64,000 nt of DNA. Source: Bradyrhizobium sp. CB1717. GTDB taxonomy: Bacteria > Pseudomonadota > Alphaproteobacteria > Rhizobiales > Xanthobacteraceae. Shown here piece by piece: positions 43,355-52,388 of this stretch (positions within the stretch are counted from its first letter, which is position 1; the number at the start of each line of letters is the position of its first letter). The position numbers and the translations under genes are program-made. The stretch lies in contig NZ_CP121666.1 of assembly GCF_029714325.1 (NCBI RefSeq), forward strand, positions 868,001 to 932,000. Reading direction: 5' to 3'. The notes under the pieces are model-generated. The model was not told the origin of the DNA and did not search any database. It saw only the letters and a program-made list of their open reading frames with translations.

Positions 43355-43606
43355 ATGCTCGACCGAACCGCGCAGCTCACGACGCGCTATGTGCGCACCC
43401 CTGAGGCCGCGCGCCTCCTCGGCCTCTCGCCGCGTACGCTCGAGAAATATCGTTGCCACGGCAACGGTCCGACTTTCCGCAAGCTCGGTGGCCGCGTTGT
43501 CTATGCGATCGGCGATCTCGAAGCCTGGGCCGATCAGGCCGCTTGCAGCTCGACGTCGGATCCGCGCTACGTCGAGGCGCGCGCCGCCGGCAACGCCCAT
43601 CGCTAA
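43355..43606 (+). CDS. rdfS: RdfS-like recombination directionality factor
   Basis: An 83-residue MerR/AlpA-type winged-helix protein: YVRTPEAARLLGLSPRTLEK, GNGPTFRKLGGRVVYAIGDL, EAWADQAA. In Mesorhizobium ICEs RdfS drives integrase-mediated excision and activates downstream transfer genes. Its place right after the FseA-like gene and before repA/parA/traF is the same order. A GGAGATCGCCC ribosome-binding region precedes the ATG. The matching integrase is not in this window. Confidence 0.8.
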   Translation: MLDRTAQLTTRYVRTPEAARLLGLSPRTLEKYRCHGNGPTFRKLGGRVVYAIGDLEAWADQAACSSTSDPRYVEARAAGNAHR

Positions 43607-43620
43607 GGCCGCGCTCACTC

Positions 43621-44577
43621 ATGTCGTCGCGCCGCCTCATCACGCCCAGCGAGCGAAGCAAGCTCGATCCGTTCGTCATCGCCACAGGCGATGCCAGCCC
43701 GCGCGATCAGCGCGATCTGATGGAGCGGCCCTTCTTCTCGCTCGCCAAGGCCAAACGCACGCGCCCGATCCTCTACCAGGCCGGCGACGTGCGTGTCGAA
43801 GTCTATGCGGTCCCTGAGCACGGCATGGCGACCATTTGGGATGCAGACGTGCTGATTTGGGCGGCCAGCCAAATCGTCGAGGCTGAGAACCTTGGCCTGA
43901 AGACCTCGCGCTTCCTGCGCTTTACCCCTTACCAGCTCCTGATCGCAGTCGGCAGACAGACCGGGGCGCGGGATTACAAGCTCTTGAAGGGGGCGTTAAC
44001 GCGCCTGCAGGCGACCGTCATCCGCACCAGCATCCGGCAGGGCGAACATTGGCGGCGCCACCAATTCTCCTGGATCAACGAATGGGAGGAGTGCGCGCGG
44101 CGCGATGGCCGCGTGGAGGGCATGGAATTCGTTCTCCCCGACTGGTTCTACCGCGGCGTCATCGATCGTTCGCTCGTTCTCACGATTGACCCGGCCTACT
44201 TCAGCCTGACGGGCGGGATCGAGCGCTGGCTCTACCGCGTCGCGCGCAAGCATGCCGGCCGTCAGCCGCGAGGATGGCTGTTCGAGGTCGCACACCTCCA
44301 CGAAAAATCCGGCAGCCTCGTGCGTGTCTCTGATTTCGCGCTGCAAATTCGGCTCATTGCCGCACGACAACCGCTCCCAGGCTATAGCTTGCGCATCGAG
44401 CGCCAGGGCCGTCGCGAATTGCTGCGCATTCTGCCGGCGAAGTTGTCCACTGCCACTGTGGATGGCGCTGTGGAAGCGCTCGGGATTTCGCACGCAAAGC
44501 CTATCGGGACTCCGCACGCAGCCCCATCGGGACTTTGCACGCACGGCTCTAATATAGAATCTAACTTAGAAATCTAA
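43621..44577 (+). CDS. Replication initiator RepA-like protein
   Basis: A 318-residue protein of the RPA/RepA replication-initiator family common on alphaproteobacterial ICEs and IncP-like plasmids: RPILYQAGDVRVEVYAVPEH, MATIWDADVLIWAASQIVEA, then YQLLIAVGRQTGARDYKLLK, and RWLYRVARKHAGRQPRGWLF. The winged-helix repeats bind iterons in related plasmids. On an ICE it may allow limited replication after excision; no iteron array was found near it. The ATG at 43621 is 14 bp after the rdfS-like stop, so it is in the same operon. Confidence 0.85.
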   Translation: MSSRRLITPSERSKLDPFVIATGDASPRDQRDLMERPFFSLAKAKRTRPILYQAGDVRVEVYAVPEHGMATIWDADVLIWAASQIVEAENLGLKTSRFLRFTPYQLLIAVGRQTGARDYKLLKGALTRLQATVIRTSIRQGEHWRRHQFSWINEWEECARRDGRVEGMEFVLPDWFYRGVIDRSLVLTIDPAYFSLTGGIERWLYRVARKHAGRQPRGWLFEVAHLHEKSGSLVRVSDFALQIRLIAARQPLPGYSLRIERQGRRELLRILPAKLSTATVDGAVEALGISHAKPIGTPHAAPSGLCTHGSNIESNLEI

Positions 44578-44720
44578 CCTGAATCTAACTGTTGTAGTGG
44601 GGCGGTGGGTCCTGCGGATAACTCCGACGCGGCGGTGTCCCGCGCTGAGCCGCCGTCATCAACCGAGCTCCCAAGCGGACGATCTCTGCCGCTTCTCCAC
44701 CGCAAGGCGGGAGGCAAGCA

Positions 44721-45359
44721 GTGATCGTGGCGGTGCTCAACCAGAAGGGCGGCGTCGGCAAGACGACGCTGGCCCTGCACCTCGCCGGCGAATGGGCGCT
44801 GCGCGGAAAGCGTGTAACGCTGCTCGATGCCGACCCCCAAGGCTCGGCATTGGACTGGTCGCAGCAGCGGGCGCGGGAGAACGTCTCGCCGCTATTCGGC
44901 GTCGTTGGCCTTGCGCGCGACACGCTCCACCGCGAAGCGCCGGAGATCGCACGCACCGCCGATCACGTCGTCATTGACGGGCCGCCGCGCGTCGCCCGAT
45001 TGATACGATCGGCGCTACTGGCCGCTGACCTGGTGCTGATTCCTGTGCAGCCGTCGCCATTCGACGGCTGGGCGTCGGCCGAGCTGCTGGCTCTGCTGCG
45101 CGAGGCTCGCATCTACCATCCGAAGCTCTGCGCTCGCTTCGTGCTCAATCGCTGCGATACGCGCACGGGCATCGCCCGCGCGACAGCCGAGACGCTCGCC
45201 GATCACGATCCGCCAGTGCTCGTCAGCACCGTCGGGCAGCGTGTCGTCTTCGCCGACGCCGCGCAGTCGGGTCGGCTCGTCTTCGAGTTTGCCGCGCAGG
45301 GAACGGCCTCCGGCGAGATCACCGCGCTCGCCGCCGAAGTCGCGAGGCTCGCGCCATGA
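44721..45359 (+). CDS. parA: ParA-family ATPase
   Basis: A 212-residue ParA/MinD-type ATPase: AVLNQKGGVGKTTLALHLAG (deviant Walker A), VTLLDADPQGSALDW, DHVVIDGPPRVARLIRSALL, and a C-terminal TLVSTVGQRV-like segment. It partitions or positions the element by cooperating with a ParB-like protein; the large ParB-like protein here is encoded 27 kb away. Its last codons overlap the next gene by 4 bp (ATGA). Confidence 0.9.
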   Translation: MIVAVLNQKGGVGKTTLALHLAGEWALRGKRVTLLDADPQGSALDWSQQRARENVSPLFGVVGLARDTLHREAPEIARTADHVVIDGPPRVARLIRSALLAADLVLIPVQPSPFDGWASAELLALLREARIYHPKLCARFVLNRCDTRTGIARATAETLADHDPPVLVSTVGQRVVFADAAQSGRLVFEFAAQGTASGEITALAAEVARLAP

Positions 45360-45619
45360 GCGGGCGCTCCTCCAAGCGCGGCTTCGCGTCGCGACCTGGC
45401 GATGCCGAAAGCTGGATCAAGGCCAGCGATGCGTCGCGGCGTCGCATGGATAGCACAGCGGCATTGACCGCACGCCTGACAATCGACGTCTCGCCGGCGC
45501 TGCGCGGCCGCATCAAGGTCGCCGCGTTCCAGCGCGGCGTCACCGTCGCCGACATGCTGCGCAAATTGCTGGCGCGAGAATTTCCACTGAGACCGGAGAG
45601 CCGTCGTGAACGACAATGA
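45356..45619 (+). CDS. Small ribbon-helix-helix-type protein
   Basis: An 87-residue basic protein: ALTARLTIDVSPALRGRIKV and AAFQRGVTVADMLRKLLARE, consistent with a ribbon-helix-helix DNA-binding fold as in small ParB-like or CopG proteins. Overlap with parA (ATGA) suggests it is ParA's DNA-binding partner. It overlaps the following DUF2840 start by 14 bp. Confidence 0.75.
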   Translation: MSGRSSKRGFASRPGDAESWIKASDASRRRMDSTAALTARLTIDVSPALRGRIKVAAFQRGVTVADMLRKLLAREFPLRPESRRERQ

Positions 45620-46124
45620 GGCCTTGCCGCCGCGTGCCGTGCCGCCCTCGCATCGGCGGAGCGTTGCGCTCACCCATGTCGAGCTGACCTGGATCGAGAA
45701 GAGGATTGAGCATTGGCTGCGCTTCGGTCATCGGGCCGAGGAGAAGATGCTCGATCGCCGCCGCAGCGTTTCAAGTTTTGCGCCTGGCAGCATCTTCGGC
45801 TTCGTTCGCTGGGCATCGAACGACTATGGCACCGTGGTCTCGCGCATGGACATCGTGCGCGCCGTGGAGGCGGGCCAGCGCTATCAAACGCTGCCATTCG
45901 TACGGCCCGGCGGAGAGATCCTGCTGCGCGTCGATAGCTGGCCGAAGGTCGAGCGCGTGTTGCAGGCGATCGATGCCATCGAGGCGCTCGCTATCAATCC
46001 GGCCGATGCCGCGCCCGATTACTGGCGGCATCTCCACAACCGTCTCGCCGCCGACCACGTGCCGCGCGCCTACACGCGCGAGCAGCATGTCGCGTGGCTG
46101 AAGCGCCGGAGCGTCACGCCATGA
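45606..46124 (+). CDS. DUF2840 family protein
   Basis: A 172-residue protein with the DUF2840 pattern: LTHVELTWIEKRIEHWLRFG, SFAPGSIFGFVRWASNDYGT, VSRMDIVRAVEAGQRYQTLP, and LLRVDSWPKVERVLQAIDAI. DUF2840 genes sit between parA and traF in many alphaproteobacterial conjugation loci; function unknown. Its stop overlaps the traF start. Confidence 0.85.
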   Translation: MNDNEALPPRAVPPSHRRSVALTHVELTWIEKRIEHWLRFGHRAEEKMLDRRRSVSSFAPGSIFGFVRWASNDYGTVVSRMDIVRAVEAGQRYQTLPFVRPGGEILLRVDSWPKVERVLQAIDAIEALAINPADAAPDYWRHLHNRLAADHVPRAYTREQHVAWLKRRSVTP

Positions 46125-46666
46125 CCCGATTTGGCTACATCGTTTTGACGTACATTGCTGTGCTTGCCGCCGGCGGTCTGGTGTTCGTTCATCCCGCGCC
46201 GCGGCTGATCTGGAACGCCACCGCGAGTACGCCAACGGGCTTCTATACGCTGCATCCGGTCGGACAACTGCGCGTCTTGGAACTCGTTGTGGTGCGGCTC
46301 CCAGAGCCGATCGCGAATGCACTCGCTAACGGGGGCTTCCTTCCGAAGGCTGTGCCGTTGCTGAAGCACGTCATGGCGCTGCCCGGGCAGACTGTGTGCC
46401 GGTCCGGCGACACCATCACGGTCAATTCTGTCGACGTCGGCGCTGCACGCGATCGCGACCATCTCGGCCGTCAGCTGCCGCGTTGGAGCGGATGCTCGAC
46501 GCTCCGGCCTTACGAGGTCTTCCTCATGAACCCGACCGTCCCGGATAGTCTGGACGGCCGCTATTTCGGCTCACTGCCTGTCAGTTCGATCCTCGCGCGC
46601 GCGGTCCCGCTTTGGACCGATGAAGCCGGCGATGGCCGCTTCGTCTGGCGCCCCGTGGCCCATTAG
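46121..46666 (+). CDS. traF: TraF conjugal-transfer signal peptidase (S26)
   Basis: A 181-residue S26-family peptidase with an N-terminal membrane anchor (residues about 5-23). The serine-box TASTPTGFYTL holds the nucleophile Ser, and LLKHVMALPGQTVCRSGD holds the general-base Lys, then FGSLPVSSILARAVPLW. TraF processes and cyclises the TrbC pilin in RP4-like systems. In Mesorhizobium ICEs traF lies downstream of rdfS as here. The trbC substrate gene is not in the window. Confidence 0.9.
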   Translation: MTRFGYIVLTYIAVLAAGGLVFVHPAPRLIWNATASTPTGFYTLHPVGQLRVLELVVVRLPEPIANALANGGFLPKAVPLLKHVMALPGQTVCRSGDTITVNSVDVGAARDRDHLGRQLPRWSGCSTLRPYEVFLMNPTVPDSLDGRYFGSLPVSSILARAVPLWTDEAGDGRFVWRPVAH

Positions 46667-46701
46667 CCCGCTTCTCAACCCGCCAAGTAAGGAGGTCTCC
46701 C

Positions 46702-47037
46702 ATGGCACAAATCGGTCAGTTCACCCGTGATAAGTCCGGCTTCACCGGACGCGTTGAAACGCTTTTCTTCGAGCGGATTCTCACCCTCGTCCCGGCCGAA
46801 TCCTCGGACGCCGAGAACGCGCCGGACTACCGCATCCGCCTCGGCGATGCCGACGGCCCGGAGATCGGCGCAGGCTGGAAACGCACCGGCGAGAAGGCCG
46901 GCGATTATGTTTCGCTCATCATCGACGACCCGGCGCTGCCGCGGCCGATCCGTGCCAATCTCTTCCAGTCGGGTGACGACAAATTGGCCTGGACGCTGAA
47001 CTGGAATCGTCTGCCGCAGCGCTCCGAGCGGGATTGA
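46702..47037 (+). CDS. DUF736 family protein (copy 2)
   Basis: A 111-residue DUF736 protein: MAQIGQFTRDKSGFTGRVET, FFERILTLVPAESSDAENAP, and DYRIRLGDADGPEIGAGWKR. A good AAGGAGG ribosome-binding site precedes the ATG. It differs from the copy at 40502 in about half its residues by eye, so the two are not recent duplicates. Confidence 0.88.
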   Translation: MAQIGQFTRDKSGFTGRVETLFFERILTLVPAESSDAENAPDYRIRLGDADGPEIGAGWKRTGEKAGDYVSLIIDDPALPRPIRANLFQSGDDKLAWTLNWNRLPQRSERD

Positions 47038-47041
47038 TGGC

Positions 47042-47950
47042 ATGCAGGGTCCCGTCACGCCCGCCGCCGACAAGGCGCATCCAAGCTTTATCCCTTTGCT
47101 TGCGGCAAAGCCGCCTCATCCCTTCGGTCCGCGCAACCGTTCGCCAGCCGCCGCGCATAGCGGTGGTCAAACCGGCGGTCCGCGCGGGCCGTTCGTGAGC
47201 AGCACGACGCCTCGCCGAGATGGTGGAGCCACGGCAACCCTTGCCGTTCTCCTCCTTTCCAGCCTGCTGGTGATTGGCGGGTCAAAGCCGGCAGTGTCAG
47301 CAGAGAAAGCGCCGGCTCGCGGTCAACCGGCGAACGATCGCTATGTTACTTTCGTGACGGAAGCCGCGCAGCGCTTTGGCATTCCGACCGCTTGGATTCG
47401 CGCCGTTATGCGCATCGAGAGCAACGGCGATCGGCGTGCTGTGTCACCCAAGGGCGCGCTCGGCCTGATGCAACTCATGCCCAAGACTTGGGCGGACATG
47501 CGTGCGCGCCATGGTCTCGGGCGCAATCCCTTCGATCCTCATGACAACATCCTCGCGGGTGCCGCCTTCCTTCGCGAACTGCACGACCGCTACGGCTCGC
47601 CGGGCTTCCTTGCGGCCTACAATGCAGGCCCCGGCCGCTACGAGGAGTTTCGGGATCGACATCGTCCACTGCCCGCCGAGACCGTCGCTTATGTCAGAGC
47701 TATCGTCCCTTTTGTCGATGCGGAGGAGGCACCAGGACCTCTTCTCTTCGCGGCTTCTTTTCGCTCATCCTGGACGCGGGCGCCGCTCTTTTTGGACCGC
47801 GTTGACGGGTCGTCGTCTGTCGCGCGAGCGACAGCCGATCGACCGGCGCACGACAAGTCGGCTGCAGTTCCCGTGCATGATCTCTCTGCGATTGCGCCGC
47901 AATCAGAAGGCCTGTTCGTCGCGCTCTCGACAACAGGACGATCGCAATGA
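47042..47950 (+). CDS. Lytic transglycosylase (SLT domain), conjugation-associated
   Basis: A protein of up to 302 residues. A membrane or signal segment lies at about residues 63-85 (TATLAVLLLSSLLVIGGSKP). The SLT domain follows: IRAVMRIESNGDRRAVSPKG with catalytic Glu, ALGLMQLMPKTWADMRARHG, and AGAAFLRELHDRYGSPGFLA then AYNAGPGRYEEF. It opens peptidoglycan for the mating apparatus, as VirB1 or Slt-like TraL/TrbN proteins do. The 60-residue N-terminal extension before the signal may mean that the true start is later. Spacing to DUF736 is 4 bp. Confidence 0.85.
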   Translation: MQGPVTPAADKAHPSFIPLLAAKPPHPFGPRNRSPAAAHSGGQTGGPRGPFVSSTTPRRDGGATATLAVLLLSSLLVIGGSKPAVSAEKAPARGQPANDRYVTFVTEAAQRFGIPTAWIRAVMRIESNGDRRAVSPKGALGLMQLMPKTWADMRARHGLGRNPFDPHDNILAGAAFLRELHDRYGSPGFLAAYNAGPGRYEEFRDRHRPLPAETVAYVRAIVPFVDAEEAPGPLLFAASFRSSWTRAPLFLDRVDGSSSVARATADRPAHDKSAAVPVHDLSAIAPQSEGLFVALSTTGRSQ

Positions 47951-48618
47951 CTGCACAGCATCATCAACATCGACGCTCAGATTGGCGCAAGCTGGCGCCC
48001 CGTGACGGACATTCTGTTCGCATTCAAAACGCTGCAACACGATCATGACGCCAAGACTTTCGGGTTTGCTACTAAACGACTCTCGCTCGCGCGGGCAAGA
48101 GTTCGCGCAGGACTGCGAAAATAACGTGCTGGAATACGGGCGATGCCTTCGGCCCGCGCTCTACTCGTCGCTTCGCTCCTCACCGAGCCACCCTACGGGT
48201 GTCTCGGCCCTTCGGGTAACGATCGCTATCGCAAACGCTCGCAAACAGTGGAGGCTTCGCAACTCAACTGCCAAGTCGCGGCGGCTCCTTCGCAATGAAT
48301 CGGCCACCAGCCGACGTGTTCAGGCAGGCGCTATTGAAGGATCTACCGCAACGACCCGAACTGCATTTTGTCGCAAATCGCCGCGAGTACCGAGAGTCTG
48401 TTGGCTTGGAAGCTGGGCCCTGGGAATCAGCGACCGGGAGGCCACGACAACGACCGAAGGAGGGCGAGATAAAAGGCCCCAATGTGCGGCTCGGTCGGTT
48501 GGTTGTTGTTGCTTTCTTTTTTTGCTGATCAAGCAATGTGTAGCTTCCGCACGCAATGTGCGCCCCACCGTCAACTCATTGCGCGGATTTTGGATTTCGC
48601 ACATTGCCGAGGCCGGCC
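47951..48618. other. Gene-free stretch before the relaxase, candidate oriT region
   Basis: About 670 bp with no supported gene. Relaxase genes of this family usually have oriT close by, so this is the best place in the window for it. I did not recognise a nick-site motif or a strong inverted repeat. Confidence 0.35.
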
Positions 48619-50358
48619 ATGGCTGAAGAGAAGGACTTTCAGCCTCGGCCTGGCCGCATCCGCTCCTCAAGAAGCCAGCGGGCCAAGCCCTTCATCGCCC
48701 AGGCGCTCGCCGCCGCGCAACGCTCTGGCGGCGGCGTTTCGCGAGCCGGCCGTCTCACCAGTCATCGTCATTCGCGCTTTGGCCGCGGCCGGGTCGCGAG
48801 TGAACGGGCGAATCGCCTGCTCACCGGCCGCTCGCGTCTGGTGACGATCAAGACCCGCGTTGTCCGTCACACAGTGCGCTCCGCGCCGCTTGCCGCGCAT
48901 CTCGGCTATCTCCGGCGTGAGGGCGTCACCCGGGACGGGGAGAAGGCCCACCTGTTCGGCCCCGAGACCGACAATGCCGATCCCAACGCCTTCGCCGAGC
49001 GCTGCCAGCATGACAGGCACCATTTTCGGTTCATCGTATCGCCGGAGGACGCGGCCGATATGGCTGACCTCAAGGGTTTCGCCCGCGAGCTCGTTGGCCA
49101 GATGGAAGTCGACCTCGACACGAAGCTCGACTGGGTGGCCGTCGATCACTGGAATACCCAGCATCCGCACGTCCACATCCTCGTGCGCGGCGTTGCCGAG
49201 GACGGCCAGGATCTCGTGATCTCCCGCGCCTACATCAAGGAGGGGATGCGCGCCCGCGCGCAGGACCTGGTCACACAGGAACTTGGACTTCGCTCCGATC
49301 TCGATATCCGCCGCTCCCTTGAGCACCAGGTCGAAGCCGAGCGCTGGACGCAGCTCGATCGCCAGCTTGTTCGCGACGCCGGCCGCCACGGCGTCATCGA
49401 CCTTGCGCCCGATCCGGCGCAGCAGCCCGATCAGTTCCATGGGTTGAAAGTCGGCCGGCTGCGGCGCTTGGAGAGCCTCGGCCTTGCCCATCAACTCGGG
49501 CCAGGCCAATGGGTCATGGACGAGGCCGCAGAGACGACGTTGCGCGAGCTCGGCGATCGCGGCGATATCATCAAGCGCATCCACCGCAGCCTGACTGAAC
49601 GCGGCATCGAGCGGGGGACCGCGAGCTACGTGCTAGCAGGCGAAAGCCTCGACGTCCCCGTCATCGGACGCCTCGTCGATCGCGGTCTCGACGACGAACT
49701 GAAGGGGACCGCCTATGCCGTCGTCGACGGTGTCGATGGCCGTACCCACCATATCAGGCTCCCCGATCTTGATGCTGCCGGTGACAGTGCACCAGGCTCG
49801 ATAGTCGAGCTGCGTAAATTCGACGACGCGCGAGGGCAGCGTCGCGTGGTGCTGGCTGTTCGTTCTGATCTGTCGATCGAAGCGCAGGTGACAGCGAGCG
49901 GCGCGACGTGGCTGGACCGGCAGGCGGTCGCGCGCGATCCGGTGGCGCTTGGTCAGGCCGGCTTCGGCGCGGAGGTGCGTGACGCCATGGAGCGGCGGGC
50001 CGAACAGCTTATCGAGCAAGGTCTTGCCGAGCGCCAGGCGCGTGGAGTGGTGTTCGCGAAGAACGTCATGGGCACGCTGCGCCGCCGGGAGGTGGAAGCT
50101 CTTGGTCAGCAGGTCGCGGCCGAGACGGGCCAACCATTCAATCCGTCAGCTGCCGGCGAGTATGTTGCGGGGACCTATCGGCAGCGCTTCGCGCTCGCCT
50201 CCGGCCGCTTCGCGATGATCGACAACGGTCTCGGCTTCCAGCTCGTGCCGTGGACGCCCTCACTCGAGAAACAGCTCGGCCGCCATGTCTCTGGCGTCAC
50301 CCGCGACGACGGTGGCATTGACTGGGGTTTTGGGCGCAGCCGGGGGCTTGGCCTGTGA
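48619..50358 (+). CDS. rlxS: VirD2/RlxS-type relaxase (DUF3363)
   Basis: A 579-residue relaxase. The N-terminal MOB domain has the conserved histidine cluster WNTQHPHVHILVRGVAEDGQ near residue 190, and RAKPFIAQALAAA upstream. The C-terminal part matches the DUF3363 extension: RWTQLDRQLVRDAGRHGVID, QWVMDEAAETTLRELGDRGD, and DVPVIGRLVDRGLDDELKGT. It nicks oriT and leads the strand to the recipient. The ATG of MAEEKDFQPRPG is chosen; upstream codons in frame are rejected. It is followed directly by the TraG gene, overlapping by 4 bp if the GTG at 50355 is used. Confidence 0.9.
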   Translation: MAEEKDFQPRPGRIRSSRSQRAKPFIAQALAAAQRSGGGVSRAGRLTSHRHSRFGRGRVASERANRLLTGRSRLVTIKTRVVRHTVRSAPLAAHLGYLRREGVTRDGEKAHLFGPETDNADPNAFAERCQHDRHHFRFIVSPEDAADMADLKGFARELVGQMEVDLDTKLDWVAVDHWNTQHPHVHILVRGVAEDGQDLVISRAYIKEGMRARAQDLVTQELGLRSDLDIRRSLEHQVEAERWTQLDRQLVRDAGRHGVIDLAPDPAQQPDQFHGLKVGRLRRLESLGLAHQLGPGQWVMDEAAETTLRELGDRGDIIKRIHRSLTERGIERGTASYVLAGESLDVPVIGRLVDRGLDDELKGTAYAVVDGVDGRTHHIRLPDLDAAGDSAPGSIVELRKFDDARGQRRVVLAVRSDLSIEAQVTASGATWLDRQAVARDPVALGQAGFGAEVRDAMERRAEQLIEQGLAERQARGVVFAKNVMGTLRRREVEALGQQVAAETGQPFNPSAAGEYVAGTYRQRFALASGRFAMIDNGLGFQLVPWTPSLEKQLGRHVSGVTRDDGGIDWGFGRSRGLGL

Positions 50359-50399
50359 AGGATCTCCCCGATCACCAAATTCAAGAAAGGGCTGCTGCC

Positions 50400-52382
50400 A
50401 TGTCTGCGACCAAGATTCTTTGGGGCCAGGTTATCGCTGTCTTCGCGATCGTCCTGCTGACGTTCTGGGCCGCGACGGAATGGACGGCCTGGCGGCTCGG
50501 CTTCCAACCTCAACTCGGGCAACCCTGGTTCGAACTGCTCCACTTTCCGTTCTACCTCCCGCCTGCCTTCTTATGGTGGTGGTACGCGTACGATGCCTAT
50601 GCGCCGCACGTCTTCATCGAGGGCGCCTACATCGCGGCATCCGGCGGAATCATCGCGGCGACTGTTGCAATCGGCATGTCGGTCTGGCGCGCTCGCGAAG
50701 CGAAGAACGCCGAGACCTATGGCTCGGCACGATGGGCTGAGGCAAAGGAGATCGCGCAGGCCGGCCTGCTTGGGCCTGACGGTGTGGTGCTCGGCCGGTT
50801 CGAGCGCGGCTATCTCCGCCATGATGGACCGGAGCACGTCCTGTGCTTCGCGCCGACCCGGAGCGGCAAGGGCGTCGGCCTCGTCATCCCATCGCTCTTG
50901 ACCTGGCCGGGATCTGCGATCGTGCACGACATCAAGGGCGAGAACTGGCAGCTCACCGCCGGCTTCCGTGCCCGGCACGGCCGCGTCCTTCTGTTCGATC
51001 CGACCAATGCGAAGTCGTCGGCCTACAACCCGCTGCTGGAAGTCCGGCACGGCGAGTGGGAGGTCCGCGACGTCCAGAACATCGCCGACATCCTGGTCGA
51101 CCCCGAGGGCAGCCTCGAGAAGCGGAACCATTGGGAGAAGACAAGCCACGCGCTCCTGGTCGGCGCCATCCTCCACGTCCTCTACGCCGAGGAAGACAAG
51201 ACGCTCGCCGGCGTCGCCGCCTTCCTGTCCGATCCCAAGCGGCCGATCGAGTCGACGCTTGCGGCAATGATGCGGACGGCGCATCTCGGCGAGGCCGGCG
51301 TCCATCCTGTTGTCGCCTCCGCCGCGCGTGAGCTATTGAACAAGTCCGGCAACGAGCGCTCCGGCGTCCTGAGCACTGCCATGTCGTTCCTGGGCCTCTA
51401 TCGGGATCCCGTCGTGGCGGAGGTGACCCGGCGCTGCGACTGGCGGATATCAGACATCGTCGGCGCAGATCGAGCGACCACGCTTTATCTCGTCGTGCCG
51501 CCATCGGACATCAACCGCACCAAGCCGCTGATCCGGCTGATCCTCAACCAGATCGGCCGCCGCCTGACCGAGGATCTCAAGGCCAAAGCCGGTCGGCGTC
51601 GGCTCCTCCTGATGCTCGATGAATTCCCCGCACTCGGCCGGCTCGACTTCTTTGAGTCAGCGCTCGCCTTCATGGCCGGCTACGGCATCAAGAGCTTCCT
51701 GATCGCCCAGTCGCTGAACCAGATTGAGAAGGCCTACGGGTCAAACAACTCGATCCTCGACAACTGTCACGTCCGGGTTAGCTTCGCGACCAATGACGAA
51801 AGGACCGCCAAGCGGGTCTCCGACGCATTAGGCATGGCGACCGAGATGAAGGCGATGAAGAACTATGCCGGCAGCCGGCTGGCCCCTTGGCTCGGTCACC
51901 TCATGGTGTCGCGGTCGGAGACCGCCCGGCCGCTGCTGACGCCCGGCGAGATGATGCAACTCCCACCATCAGACGAGATCGTCATGATGTCGGGCCTCCA
52001 TCCGATCCGCGCCAAGAAGGCACGTTACTACGAGGACGGACGTTTCCAGGAGCGCATTTTGGCGCCGCCGATGCTAATCAAGCCCAACGACACACGGCCG
52101 GACGATTGGAGTTTACGGCCACTCCCGCCGCGCCCCATGCCCCCTCCGGCCTCGGCCAACGACGAGAGCGACGTAGAGGATCCGAAGACCGCCGATCGCC
52201 GGCGGCAGCCTGAACTGGATCGTAACACCGTAGAGAAGACGGAACCGCTCGACAACGAGTTCGCAGCCGATCTTGCCGACGAGTTCGACGAAGATGCCCC
52301 GCGGATAAGGCGCATGAACGATGTGATGCAGAGCGTCGCGCGCCAGGCATCGCTCGACCCCGGCGACGATCTCGGATTGTGA
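50400..52382 (+). CDS. traG: TraG/VirD4 coupling protein
   Basis: A 660-residue inner-membrane ATPase linking relaxosome to the type IV channel. There are two N-terminal membrane spans (ILWGQVIAVFAIVLLTFWAA and a second near residues 80-95). The ATPase core has FAPTRSGKGVGLVIPSLLTW (Walker A), LLLMLDEFPALGRLDFFESA (Walker B), and FLIAQSLNQIEKAYGSNNSI. ATG 50400 follows GAAAGGG; a GTG at 50355 overlapping the relaxase stop is an alternative start. Confidence 0.92.
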   Translation: MSATKILWGQVIAVFAIVLLTFWAATEWTAWRLGFQPQLGQPWFELLHFPFYLPPAFLWWWYAYDAYAPHVFIEGAYIAASGGIIAATVAIGMSVWRAREAKNAETYGSARWAEAKEIAQAGLLGPDGVVLGRFERGYLRHDGPEHVLCFAPTRSGKGVGLVIPSLLTWPGSAIVHDIKGENWQLTAGFRARHGRVLLFDPTNAKSSAYNPLLEVRHGEWEVRDVQNIADILVDPEGSLEKRNHWEKTSHALLVGAILHVLYAEEDKTLAGVAAFLSDPKRPIESTLAAMMRTAHLGEAGVHPVVASAARELLNKSGNERSGVLSTAMSFLGLYRDPVVAEVTRRCDWRISDIVGADRATTLYLVVPPSDINRTKPLIRLILNQIGRRLTEDLKAKAGRRRLLLMLDEFPALGRLDFFESALAFMAGYGIKSFLIAQSLNQIEKAYGSNNSILDNCHVRVSFATNDERTAKRVSDALGMATEMKAMKNYAGSRLAPWLGHLMVSRSETARPLLTPGEMMQLPPSDEIVMMSGLHPIRAKKARYYEDGRFQERILAPPMLIKPNDTRPDDWSLRPLPPRPMPPPASANDESDVEDPKTADRRRQPELDRNTVEKTEPLDNEFAADLADEFDEDAPRIRRMNDVMQSVARQASLDPGDDLGL

Positions 52383-52388
52383 GGCAGC

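Noticed and set aside
43621..45619. Free plasmid replicon (repA, parA)
   Set aside because: The same genes occur on alphaproteobacterial ICEs, and here they are embedded between rdfS and traF with core chromosome genes in the same contig. No iterons seen.
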